The notes beneath the pieces are model-generated. The model searched no databases and was not told where the DNA came from. It saw only the letters and a list, made by a program, of their open reading frames with translations. Both the position numbers and the translations under genes were made by a program. DNA of 64,000 bases from Anaerolineae bacterium (GTDB lineage: Bacteria; Chloroflexota; Anaerolineae; Promineifilales; Promineifilaceae). The stretch covers positions 186,001 to 250,000 of the forward strand of contig JAHDWK010000003.1 in NCBI GenBank assembly GCA_023382655.1. Reading direction: 5' to 3'. The first letter of the stretch is position 1, and each line of letters starts with the position of its first letter. Positions 1 to 8,301 of the stretch are shown piece by piece.

Positions 1-129
1 TTCGCCTGCCCCACCTGCAAAACACCGTTGGCCGAGTCGGTGGACGGCCGTCTCACCTGCCTCAGTTTCACCTGCGGCCAACAATGGCGCGTCGAAGATG
101 GCCTTTATGACTTCAAAGAACCGGTATAG
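1..129 (+). CDS. C-terminal end of a zinc-ribbon (Trm112-like) protein, 5' truncated
   Basis: The window opens inside a reading frame that runs 42 codons to a TAG stop at 127-129. The peptide has a CPTC pair, then two more cysteines (LTC...FTC), and ends VEDGLYDFKEPV. This matches the Trm112-like zinc-ribbon pattern (CxxC, CxxC, then an 'xxDGixdF' tail) attached to many SAM methyltransferases and sugar-nucleotide enzymes. The catalytic part lies outside the window, so the enzyme cannot be named. The frame contains one ACGGCCGT octamer, as is usual here. That it is coding is fairly sure; the family is inferred from the cysteine spacing alone. Confidence 0.6.
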   Translation, partial: FACPTCKTPLAESVDGRLTCLSFTCGQQWRVEDGLYDFKEPV

Positions 130-393
130 ATCGCATTCGACGCCTGACCAGGGGGTTCAGGCAAAAATAGTTCGGAGGTGTTGTTCTCCTCCGAACTATC
201 TATCTTGCCGAAAGTTGTAAAACTCACCGGGCCAATACGGTCTCCAACCCGGAAGAACCGGCCAGCTAGAGACTCAGAGCCAACAGCAACAGCAGCAGCC
301 GTAAGGCGCGGCCGTTCATTGTTGATTGTGTCATGTCAAAACCGCAAATGTCTCTCATGTTTGGGTGCGTTTACAACCGTTACCCTCTACCCT

Positions 394-1881
394 CTACAAA
401 GGCGATTTGCTGGCAGGATTTAGCCTGGGAGAGGCTTCCACCCGGGGCTGGGCGACAGCACGGCCGTGTGGCCGCAGTGTGCGCCAGAGGACATCGGGAT
501 AAAAGAGACGCACAGGGGAGACCAGCATTTGCTGCACTGCCAGAAAGGCTTCGGCGACGGTGGCATCGTGCATCATGGCCTCTAGTACACGGCGAATGTA
601 ACGCTGCATCAAGCGCGCCATGCGACCATTGGACGTACCCGGTTCGTTTTGCCAGTCACGATCCTGTCCGGTGGCTAACTGCCACGGCGCTTCAATAACG
701 CTCATCAGATCCTTCTGAAAGCGTGCGGCCAGCCCGGTCAGGTCTCCCTTCTGCCGGCGTAAACAGTTGTCCAGCTTCATACTGGCCATCGCCGCCACCG
801 ACATGCCCTGCCCATAGGCCGGGTTGAAGGCGTAGACGGCATCGCCACAGACCAGGAAATTTTCCAGGTAATGTGGCAGGTCCTCATAATGCCACCTACG
901 ATTCTCCATACGGCGATAACCTCGGATTTGTGAGATCGGCTCGGCATTCTGAATGATATTGACGAAATCCGGCGCCGGCAGGGTCCGCGCAAATTCCAGG
1001 AAGCCCTCTTCGTCTGTCGGCGGGTAGTCGCCGCCCATGCCAATCAGAGACGCCTGCCATTGATCGTCTTCTACCTTGACCAGAATAGCGCCACGCCGCT
1101 GGTCAGGCGCCAACGGCTGCAAGTACATCACCTTCCAGTCAAAAGCGGGCGGTTGGGAAAACCGGTAGACGCGCGTCGCGTAGCCGGGCTTGCCATCTAC
1201 AACCGTCTCGCGCGGGGCGGGAAAACCTAGTTCAGTCAGCCATTCCGGTACCCGCGAACCGCGCCCGGTGGCGGCCACAACCAGATCGGCTTCGATCTGT
1301 GGCACTGCGCCCGCCTCGCCGCCGCGGCCGCGTAACTTTACACCTGTGGCCTGTGTTCCGGCTTCATTGGTGCAAATGCCGGTGACTTCCACACCCTGCA
1401 CAAAGGTTACGCGCGGATGAGCCGCCAGGCGTTGGCGCACCGTTCCCTCCAACAAAGGCCGGGTAGCAGCCAGCGCCGTGTAAGCCGAGGGGAAGCGTAC
1501 ACGCCAGCGTCCCAGCATGTACAGACGTGCTTCCGATCCCAGGTTGACGGACACAGCTCCCGCCGCTTGCAGGTCTGCCGTGACACCGGGAAACTGTTGT
1601 TCCAACACGCGCAATCCCCCAAGCAAGATGGCGTGGATTTGGTTTCCTTGCGGCACGCCTTTGCGGTAAACGGGTTCCTCCGGCAGCACATCCCGCTCAA
1701 CGATGGTGACGCGGTCGAAGTGGTCAGTGAGTACACGCGCAGCGGTCAGGCCGGCGATACCGCTGCCAATGACCAGCGCATGGCGGCGGCCTGAGCCGGC
1801 ATGATAGGACAGGCCGTTCTCAGCCATCGGTTTATCTTGCATCAAACTTTCCGGTACTAATTGAATCTGGTTCTGGTTCAT
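394..1881 (-). CDS. FAD-dependent monooxygenase-like oxidoreductase
   Basis: A 495-residue flavoprotein of the p-hydroxybenzoate hydroxylase / squalene-epoxidase-like group. A Rossmann FAD-binding motif (VIGSGIAGLTAARVL) starts near residue 37 and ends in an acidic ribose-binding residue (VTIVERD). The second FAD-binding motif, GDAVYAFNPAYGQGMS, lies near residue 345, as expected for this fold. A GNQIHAILLGG segment after the first motif is typical of actinobacterial and Chloroflexota homologues often called 2-polyprenyl-6-methoxyphenol hydroxylase-like. No membrane segment or signal peptide is visible. The ATG at 1881 is preceded by AAAGGAGAT at good spacing. It is monocistronic and divergent from the glycoside hydrolase gene. 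The substrate is unknown. Confidence 0.85.
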   Translation of the reverse strand: MNQNQIQLVPESLMQDKPMAENGLSYHAGSGRRHALVIGSGIAGLTAARVLTDHFDRVTIVERDVLPEEPVYRKGVPQGNQIHAILLGGLRVLEQQFPGVTADLQAAGAVSVNLGSEARLYMLGRWRVRFPSAYTALAATRPLLEGTVRQRLAAHPRVTFVQGVEVTGICTNEAGTQATGVKLRGRGGEAGAVPQIEADLVVAATGRGSRVPEWLTELGFPAPRETVVDGKPGYATRVYRFSQPPAFDWKVMYLQPLAPDQRRGAILVKVEDDQWQASLIGMGGDYPPTDEEGFLEFARTLPAPDFVNIIQNAEPISQIRGYRRMENRRWHYEDLPHYLENFLVCGDAVYAFNPAYGQGMSVAAMASMKLDNCLRRQKGDLTGLAARFQKDLMSVIEAPWQLATGQDRDWQNEPGTSNGRMARLMQRYIRRVLEAMMHDATVAEAFLAVQQMLVSPVRLFYPDVLWRTLRPHGRAVAQPRVEASPRLNPASKSPL

Positions 1882-2138
1882 GGTCTTTTAATCTCCTTTG
1901 GTATTAACCAGTTATTGGTGTTCAGCATAGGGGATTACAGAGGGGGACGAGTCCAAAAAACGGCCGTTTTAGTCTAAATCTCAAACAAAAAAGCTGGATG
2001 TGCCAAAGGAACACCCGGCTTACTACGCCGGCAAACGTATCTCGATAGATTCCAAACCGGTTAACGTTTGGTTCGAGTTCCTCTTATTTGGGCTATAGTA
2101 ATTTGCCAGCCATCGTATGCCGCCAGTAAACTTGGGGC
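1882..2138. other. Divergent intergenic region
   Basis: These 257 bp separate the divergent starts of the FAD oxidoreductase and the secreted hydrolase and must hold both promoters. I see an ACGGCCGT octamer near 1961 and an imperfect GCTGGATGTG/AACACCCGGC inverted repeat near 1993. No confident -35/-10 pair can be assigned by eye. Confidence 0.3.
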
Positions 2139-3974
2139 ATGAAGTTTTGGAAATCATCATTATGTCTACTTGTTTTGCTTATCATTGTTGGCAGTGCGGC
2201 GGCCGCGCCGGCCGAGAGACCGGCAGCCGCTCCGGTGGATGCCCGTTTTGGTATTGTTGAAAGTTATGTCAACTCGGCGGAGGCCAACAACCTGGGTGTG
2301 GCCTGGACGCGGGTGCGCTTCCAGTGGGCGGAGGTGCAGGCCGGTGGCCCCGGTACCTGGACGCCCAGAGTCAGCGATGCCCAGATCAACAACGAGATTG
2401 CCAACGGCCGTACCGTTGTCGGTTTGCTCATTGGTGTGCCGGACTGGGCCTGGAACAATGGCCTGCCTGCCGGGCTGAATTTGCCGCACAATGACCCCAA
2501 CAACACCTGGGCCAACTTTGTGCGCGAGGCGGTGGGGCGGTACAACGGCCGTATTCGCCACTGGATCATCTGGAACGAGCCGGACATCAACGACCCCAAC
2601 GCCCCCGGTTTCACCTGGCCCGGCTCCACACAAGACTTTTTACAGTTGCAGCGCACAGCCTATCTGGTCACCAAAGAAACCGACCCCAATGCCGTTATCC
2701 ATCTGCCCGCCTTCACCTACTTCTGGAATCCCCACTACATCTATCAATTTTTAGACGTGGTGGTGGCGGACCCAGCCGCGCCGGAGCATAACTACTACTT
2801 TGATGCCATCACCGCCCATCTATACTTCCAGCCCGACTCCGTCTTTTCGCTCATTCAAACCTTTTATGGCGCGGTGCAAAGCCGGGGCATTCCCTGGAAA
2901 CCGCTCTGGCTGGTGGAGACCAATGCGCCGCCCAGTAATGACCCCACCTGGCCGGTGGCGAACTGGACTTTTCAGGTGACGTTGGATGAGCAGGCGGCAT
3001 ACATTCCCCAGGCATTGGCCGTGGCTATGGCCGCCGGGGCGCAGCGTATCGCCATCTACAAACTGCAAGACATTCCCGGCGATGAAGCCGCCAACCCGGA
3101 ACCATTTGGTCTGCTGCGCCTGGATGGTTCACGGCGGCCCGCTTTTAACAGCTATCAGGTGGCCATTCGGTACCTGGCCGGGGCACAAGGTGTGCGACGC
3201 GAGCGGTGGAATGAGGTGGGGCAGGTGCGGCTGGATCAGGGCACGTATACCACGCACGTTCTCTTTTCCCGGCTGCCTGCGCCGCAGCAGGCGGAGATTG
3301 AGGCGACGGCGAACACGGCCGTCCTCGTAGACATGTGGGGTGGTCGCCGCACCATTACCGCGCAGAATGGGGTGTTTACGGTAGATTTGCCCGGCGCATT
3401 GTGTGTGCAAACAGCCGGGGATTATTGCATGATCGGCGGTTCGGTGTTTTATCTGGTGCAGTCAAAAGAAGGTGGTTCTGTGCCCGGCGCGCCACCGGGG
3501 GGCAATGCACCGCCGCCGCCAACCACCGCTGGCGAAACAGGTACACCGGCAGGCACGGCCGTCCCCACATCCACGCCTGACCCCAATGCACCCACCCTCA
3601 CGGCCACTTCAGCGGCGCTCACGACGGCCGTATCCACAACCCAAGCAATGAACACGGCCGTGACCAACACCCCCCGACCGACTAACACGCCGCGCCCCAC
3701 CCGCCCCCCAACTGCTACCCACACAGCCCCACCTGCGCCAACAGAAACGGCCGTGCCCTCTGTTACCCCATCTCCTACACCCATCCCTGCTACTGAAATC
3801 GCGGAATTGCTGCCGACGTCAACTACCAGCACCACATTGGCAGACTCAACGGAGTTGAATCGCTCAGAGCAGGCTCAACCACCCGCCACCAACAACCTTT
3901 CCTTCCTGTTTATTGGCGGCGGCCTCTTGTTGGCGGTAGGGTTGGCGGGCTGGTGGTGGCGGTCACGGCCGTGA
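2139..3974 (+). CDS. Secreted, membrane-anchored clan GH-A glycoside hydrolase-like protein
   Basis: A 611-residue exported protein. A signal peptide spans about residues 1-23 (LCLLVLLIIVGSAAAAPA). Residues 35-360 form a (beta/alpha)8-type glycosidase domain: IIWNEPD carries the clan GH-A acid/base glutamate (E147), and LWLVETN places a likely nucleophile at E260, the usual spacing for GH39/GH5-like enzymes. A small beta domain follows. A Thr/Pro-rich stalk then covers about 450-575, and a single membrane helix at about 585-605 ends in RSRP. This suggests a surface enzyme held on a stalk. Several stalk Thr-Ala-Val tripeptides coincide with in-frame ACGGCCGT octamers. Substrate is not assignable; a beta-xylosidase/GH39-like role is one option. 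Confidence 0.75.
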   Translation: MKFWKSSLCLLVLLIIVGSAAAAPAERPAAAPVDARFGIVESYVNSAEANNLGVAWTRVRFQWAEVQAGGPGTWTPRVSDAQINNEIANGRTVVGLLIGVPDWAWNNGLPAGLNLPHNDPNNTWANFVREAVGRYNGRIRHWIIWNEPDINDPNAPGFTWPGSTQDFLQLQRTAYLVTKETDPNAVIHLPAFTYFWNPHYIYQFLDVVVADPAAPEHNYYFDAITAHLYFQPDSVFSLIQTFYGAVQSRGIPWKPLWLVETNAPPSNDPTWPVANWTFQVTLDEQAAYIPQALAVAMAAGAQRIAIYKLQDIPGDEAANPEPFGLLRLDGSRRPAFNSYQVAIRYLAGAQGVRRERWNEVGQVRLDQGTYTTHVLFSRLPAPQQAEIEATANTAVLVDMWGGRRTITAQNGVFTVDLPGALCVQTAGDYCMIGGSVFYLVQSKEGGSVPGAPPGGNAPPPPTTAGETGTPAGTAVPTSTPDPNAPTLTATSAALTTAVSTTQAMNTAVTNTPRPTNTPRPTRPPTATHTAPPAPTETAVPSVTPSPTPIPATEIAELLPTSTTSTTLADSTELNRSEQAQPPATNNLSFLFIGGGLLLAVGLAGWWWRSRP

Positions 3975-4020
3975 CCGTAGGCCCCTGTTTTCATAGCTGG
4001 GATAATGAGTCTATCGAATC

Positions 4021-5097
4021 ATGGTCAATCACAAAGAACCCCAGCGCTTTATAGATCGGGAGAGAAAACCGTATTGGATTGCAATGCTTTTATTTTTGTG
4101 TCTGGTGGTCACAGTTGTTGTGTTGATTTGGAGAAGCGCAACAATCTCAAAAGAGAGTATTGTTTTTACTTCAACTCGCGATGGAGATCATGAAATATAT
4201 CTAATGAAAGCTGATGGCTCAAACCAGGTGCGTTTGACAAGAAATGGAGGTACAGAGGCGGAAAATCTCGATGCTTATCCAGCTTGGTCTCCAAACGGCA
4301 AGCAGATAGCCTTTATATCAAATCGTGATAGCAATCATGAATGGTACGTAATGGCACCGGATGGTTCTAACCAAACGCGGCTCACTTACGGCATTGGACA
4401 TATAAGCCGTTTTGACTGGTCACCCGATGGAATACACATAGCTTTTGAGTCGCACAAAGATGGAGTTGGGGAGATTTACGTTATTAATGTTGATGGCTCT
4501 AATCTCGTTCGTTGGACCAATAACGGAGTTGTTGATCAATACCCAAAATGGTCACCAGTAGATGATAAAGTGGCTTTTGTTTCAAACCAAGATGGGAACT
4601 ATGATATTTTCATTATTGACTTAGGCAATGGGACGATCACCCGCTTAACATACATTGGCAGTATAGGAGGAGAACAATTAGACTGGTCACCTGATGGTAC
4701 ACATATCACTTTTGCATCCCACCAGAATAATAATTGGGATGTGTATACGATAAACGTTGAGAGCGGTGATCTAAACCGTCTTACCGAACATGAAGGAGTT
4801 GATTGGATGCCGGTATGGTCACCTTCCGGTAAACAAATTGCATTCAATTCAACCAGAGATGGATTATGGGAAGTGTATGTTATCAATACGGATGGTTCTG
4901 AAAAGAAGAGATTAACTTTCATTGACAGCGGCGCAGGTTTTCCCGCGTGGTCGCCAGATGGAACGAAAATCGCCTTTCAGTTTAATCCAATATTTCCCAA
5001 TGAGAATGATGGGATCTACATTATTGATGCTGATGGTTCTAACCTGGAGAGGTTAACAGTTTATTCCGGCGATTGGACACCAGCGTGGTCGCCATAA
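4021..5097 (+). CDS. TolB-like beta-propeller (PD40 repeat) protein with N-terminal membrane anchor
   Basis: A 358-residue protein with an uncleaved-type hydrophobic segment at residues 16-36, followed by at least six PD40/TolB-type blades. Each blade contains a WSPDG or WSPNG core followed by IAFxSxxDG and a YVINxDGSN-like strand. This is a six- to seven-bladed propeller outside the cytoplasmic membrane, probably a binding scaffold. The gene is markedly more AT-rich than its neighbours and contains no ACGGCCGT octamer, whereas the flanking genes have many, which suggests recent acquisition. The ATG at 4021 is the first possible start after an in-frame stop at 4006-4008. No clear ribosome binding site is visible. 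Confidence 0.8.
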   Translation: MVNHKEPQRFIDRERKPYWIAMLLFLCLVVTVVVLIWRSATISKESIVFTSTRDGDHEIYLMKADGSNQVRLTRNGGTEAENLDAYPAWSPNGKQIAFISNRDSNHEWYVMAPDGSNQTRLTYGIGHISRFDWSPDGIHIAFESHKDGVGEIYVINVDGSNLVRWTNNGVVDQYPKWSPVDDKVAFVSNQDGNYDIFIIDLGNGTITRLTYIGSIGGEQLDWSPDGTHITFASHQNNNWDVYTINVESGDLNRLTEHEGVDWMPVWSPSGKQIAFNSTRDGLWEVYVINTDGSEKKRLTFIDSGAGFPAWSPDGTKIAFQFNPIFPNENDGIYIIDADGSNLERLTVYSGDWTPAWSP

Positions 5098-5139
5098 ACA
5101 GAGAATGCTGGTGCTGTATAACCTGATCTGGCGATATAT

Positions 5140-6471
5140 ATGCAACATAAAGGTATGAAGAACAGACAGTCTTTTCCATTAATTGGCTTTTTCGTGGGGA
5201 TTGGTTTGTTAATAGCGATGCCCTATTCTCTCCTCGCCCAATCCCCCATTACGGTGCAAAGTGATGTGTTGGATGACGCGGATTACCCCAACAGCGTCAC
5301 GTTTCGGCTGGATGTGGACGGCACGGCCGTCATCACCCAGGCGATGTTGCATTATGACGTGAGTAAGGTGAGTTGCCTGGACGCCGCCGCTGACGTGCCT
5401 GTAGAAATTGAGGGGGGAACGCTTGAGTGGACGTGGGAGATGGTGCGCTCTGGGAATCCACCGCCGGGCACGGCCGTGACCTGGAATTGGACGCTCACCG
5501 ACGCCGACGGCAATACCCTGACCACGCCGCCACAAACGCACACCTTCACCGACACCCGCTACAACTGGCGCACCGTCGAAGCGGACAATCTGAAACTGCA
5601 CTGGTATGAGGGCAACGTGGGGCCAAACTTGCTGAACGCGGCGGTAGATGGCCTGGAGCGGCTGGAAAGCGAGATGGGCATTGAGTTACAGGACGAGGTC
5701 AACCTGTTCATTTATGGCGATACGGCCGATATGCGTGACGCCGTCTTGTACATTCAAGATTGGGCCGGCGGTGTGGCTTTTAGCGACTACAACGTCATTC
5801 TCATGGGCATTCCGCCGTCGCTGGCGAACACCTGGGGGCAGGATGTGGTGCCACATGAACTGGCACACCTGGTGGTGGCGCAATACGGCCGTAGCTGCGT
5901 CGGCGGCTCCCGGCCCAACTGGCTGGAAGAGGGGTTGGCGGTTTACGCTGAGGGCGACACTTCACCCGATATTCAGGCCGACATTGAACGTGGTCTGGCG
6001 AATAATAGCTTTGAACCACTGCGCAGTCTGAATGGCGCGTTTTCGGCGCATGGGGCGGAAGCGGGTATCGCCTACAGCCAGAGTTACAGCACCGTGGCTT
6101 ATTTGTTGGAAACATACGGCCGTGAACCCTTGCAGCAACTCGTCCTCACCCTGGCCGCAGGCAAAAACACCGACGCTGCCCTGGAAGAAGTGTATGGTTT
6201 TAACGTAGATGGGTTGGAACTGGAGTGGCGGGCACATCTGGGGCTACCCGCGCGGGACATCCCACCCACGCCGACGGCCATCAACCCGGCGGCCATCGCC
6301 ACCATCGTGCCCGAAGGACTGCCCACCAATTTACCGACGCCCCCAGCGGCAGCGGCGACGGCCGTGCCCGTCGCCGACACCTCATCCAACAACCCCGGCA
6401 TCTGCAATCTGGGGCTTGTGCCCTTGCTGCTAACTGGTCTGTTCTTTGCCAGAAGACGCCACCATAATTGA
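5140..6471 (+). CDS. Secreted peptidase MA-like zinc metalloprotease
   Basis: A 443-residue exported protein. The signal peptide covers about residues 6-34 (a second ATG at 5155 gives a more normal n-region). An N-terminal beta domain spans about 35-145. A gluzincin domain follows, with VVPHELAHLVV: the HExxH zinc motif is at residues 239-243, and WLEEGLAVYAEG at about 261-272 supplies a candidate third ligand. This is the peptidase MA-like arrangement. A Pro/Ala/Thr-rich linker leads to a C-terminal hydrophobic stretch closing with ARRRHHN. That is a tripartite sorting tail (hydrophobic helix plus Arg cluster) reminiscent of CTERM anchors. Substrate unknown. Confidence 0.8.
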   Translation: MQHKGMKNRQSFPLIGFFVGIGLLIAMPYSLLAQSPITVQSDVLDDADYPNSVTFRLDVDGTAVITQAMLHYDVSKVSCLDAAADVPVEIEGGTLEWTWEMVRSGNPPPGTAVTWNWTLTDADGNTLTTPPQTHTFTDTRYNWRTVEADNLKLHWYEGNVGPNLLNAAVDGLERLESEMGIELQDEVNLFIYGDTADMRDAVLYIQDWAGGVAFSDYNVILMGIPPSLANTWGQDVVPHELAHLVVAQYGRSCVGGSRPNWLEEGLAVYAEGDTSPDIQADIERGLANNSFEPLRSLNGAFSAHGAEAGIAYSQSYSTVAYLLETYGREPLQQLVLTLAAGKNTDAALEEVYGFNVDGLELEWRAHLGLPARDIPPTPTAINPAAIATIVPEGLPTNLPTPPAAAATAVPVADTSSNNPGICNLGLVPLLLTGLFFARRRHHN

Positions 6472-6480
6472 TTTTTATAT

Positions 6481-6567
6481 GTCATTCCGAACGGAGTCTG
6501 CGGAGTGAGGAATCCCAGCCGACAGATTGAATGTCGAGATTCCTCACCGGGGTCGGTTCGAAATGAC
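6481..6567. repeat. Imperfect inverted repeat of the GTCATTCC...GGAATC type
   Basis: The gap between two co-directional genes holds an imperfect inverted repeat. GTCATTCCGAAC...GAGGAATC at 6481-6514 is mirrored by GATTCCTC...TTCGAAATGAC at 6537-6567. Elements beginning GTCATTCCGA are common dispersed intergenic repeats in many bacterial genomes. It could act as a weak terminator or an mRNA stabiliser. Confidence 0.6.
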
Positions 6568-6580
6568 AATTTGATGCACT

Positions 6581-8230
6581 ATGAAACGCCAGACACTCCC
6601 CCATCCTCTCCCCCTTTCACCCTGGCGTCTGCGCCGCCTTCACCTGCTCATTCTGCTTGCCTTATTTACCCTCAGTTGCCGGCTGGTGGATGAAGCGTTC
6701 CAGAGTGGAGCCAACGAGACGCCAGCCGGGGTAGATCGCAACGACGCCATCTTCTTTGATGGTGGGCAGCCGCAAACGCTGGACCCGGCCAAAACGCATG
6801 GCGGGCCGGATGGTGAGTTAGGCCACATTTTCAGCGGGTTGGTGACGCTGGATCAGACCATGCAGGTGCAGCCGGAACTGGCGGCGGGCTGGACGGTGAG
6901 CGACGACGGCCGTACCTACACCTTCTATTTGCGCCAAAACGCCCTGTTTCATGACGGCCGTCCGCTCACTGCCGGGGATGTCATCTACTCCTGGGAACGT
7001 GCCGCCAACCCGGACACCGGCTCAGACACGGCCCAGACTTATCTGGGCGACATTGTCGGCGTCCAGGAAATGCTGGATGGACAGGCCGACCACATCAGGG
7101 GGCTGCGCGCCATTGACGACCATACGCTGGAAGTGCAACTGCGCGAGCCGGTGGTTTATTTCCTGCAAAAACTGGCTTACCCCGTCGCCTTCGTCGTGGA
7201 TAGAAACAATGTAACGGCGGCCAATTGGGAACATCACCCCAACGGTACCGGGCCATACAAACTGCAAACCTGGCGTGATGATGAACTGATCGTGTTGGAA
7301 CGCTTTGATAACTATTACCTGGAACCGGCAGCCACACGCCACATTGTCATCAATCTGGGGCCGGGGTTGTCATTGGGGCGGTACGAACAGGGGCAGATTG
7401 ATCTGGTGGGTATTGGTGGGGCAAATCTGGAAAGGGCGCGCGACCCGAATAATCGCTTTTATGATGAATTGGCAACGGCCGTTGCCCTTTGCACCGCGAC
7501 CATTGGCCTGAACAACCGGCTGGCCCCGTTTGATGATGTGCGCGTGCGCCAGGCGTTTAACCTGGCATTGGATCGGGAACTGCTCATCGAAACGTTCTCT
7601 GATGGCAACGCCATCCCCGCGTCTGGCGCGCTGCCACCCGGAATGCCCGGTTATATCTACAAGCCGGAACGCGGCTACCCGTATGACCCCACTCAGGCGA
7701 GGCAACTGTTGGCCGAAGCAGGCTACAGCGACATAAGCCAGTTTCCCACGCTCACGTATACCACCTCCGGCTACGGTGATGTCAGCGATTATGATGCGGC
7801 TATCATCACCATGTGGCAGGAAAACTTAGGCGTCACCATCGAGCCACAAATCATAGACCCCTTTCAATACTATGATGAAATATACAACGGCAACGTCGGC
7901 CACTTTTTTGGCGGCGGTTGGTGCGCCGATTACCCCGACCCGCAAAACTTCCTGGACATTCTTTACCACAGTGGCTCTCGCCAAAACATCGGCGGCTACC
8001 AAAACACGGCCGTAGACGCCCTGCTGGAAACAGGGCGGGTGGCGCGAGATGTCAACCAACGCATGGCCCTATACGCCGAAATCGAAGATGAAATTGTGGC
8101 TGACGCCCCCGTTGTTTTTCTTAATCATGGCCTCAGTGCCGTGCTCGTCAGTCCGGAACTGCAAAACTACGTTCTTACCCCCTTTGGCGTGCGCCAGTGG
8201 CATTTATTGGCGGTTGATCGCAGCTCATAG
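6581..8230 (+). CDS. ABC transporter substrate-binding lipoprotein, family 5 (oligopeptide/dipeptide type)
   Basis: A 549-residue SBP_bac_5 protein (OppA/DppA-like). An unusually long basic N-terminus precedes a hydrophobic core and a lipobox (TLSC) with lipidated Cys33. Family hallmarks include GGQPQTLDPAKTHGG near the start of the mature part, SDDGRTYTFYLRQNALFHDGRPL (a GxxYTFxLRxxxxFHDG-type motif) near residue 110, and a C-terminal lobe with DVRVRQAFNLALDR. It binds peptides or another small solute outside the membrane. No permease or ATPase genes lie next to it, so it must work with a transporter encoded elsewhere. Three to four octamers lie in frame. Confidence 0.9.
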   Translation: MKRQTLPHPLPLSPWRLRRLHLLILLALFTLSCRLVDEAFQSGANETPAGVDRNDAIFFDGGQPQTLDPAKTHGGPDGELGHIFSGLVTLDQTMQVQPELAAGWTVSDDGRTYTFYLRQNALFHDGRPLTAGDVIYSWERAANPDTGSDTAQTYLGDIVGVQEMLDGQADHIRGLRAIDDHTLEVQLREPVVYFLQKLAYPVAFVVDRNNVTAANWEHHPNGTGPYKLQTWRDDELIVLERFDNYYLEPAATRHIVINLGPGLSLGRYEQGQIDLVGIGGANLERARDPNNRFYDELATAVALCTATIGLNNRLAPFDDVRVRQAFNLALDRELLIETFSDGNAIPASGALPPGMPGYIYKPERGYPYDPTQARQLLAEAGYSDISQFPTLTYTTSGYGDVSDYDAAIITMWQENLGVTIEPQIIDPFQYYDEIYNGNVGHFFGGGWCADYPDPQNFLDILYHSGSRQNIGGYQNTAVDALLETGRVARDVNQRMALYAEIEDEIVADAPVVFLNHGLSAVLVSPELQNYVLTPFGVRQWHLLAVDRSS

Positions 8231-8301
8231 TTGGGGGTTGTTTCCATATGGGTTGTTAGATTTTTTGATTCTTGCATAATACTTGAGGGATAAACTGCCA
8301 C

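Noticed and set aside
2060..2085. T-loop-like sequence GGTTCGAGTTCC
   Set aside because: The flanks do not form a T-stem, acceptor stem or anticodon arm, so it is not a tRNA gene.
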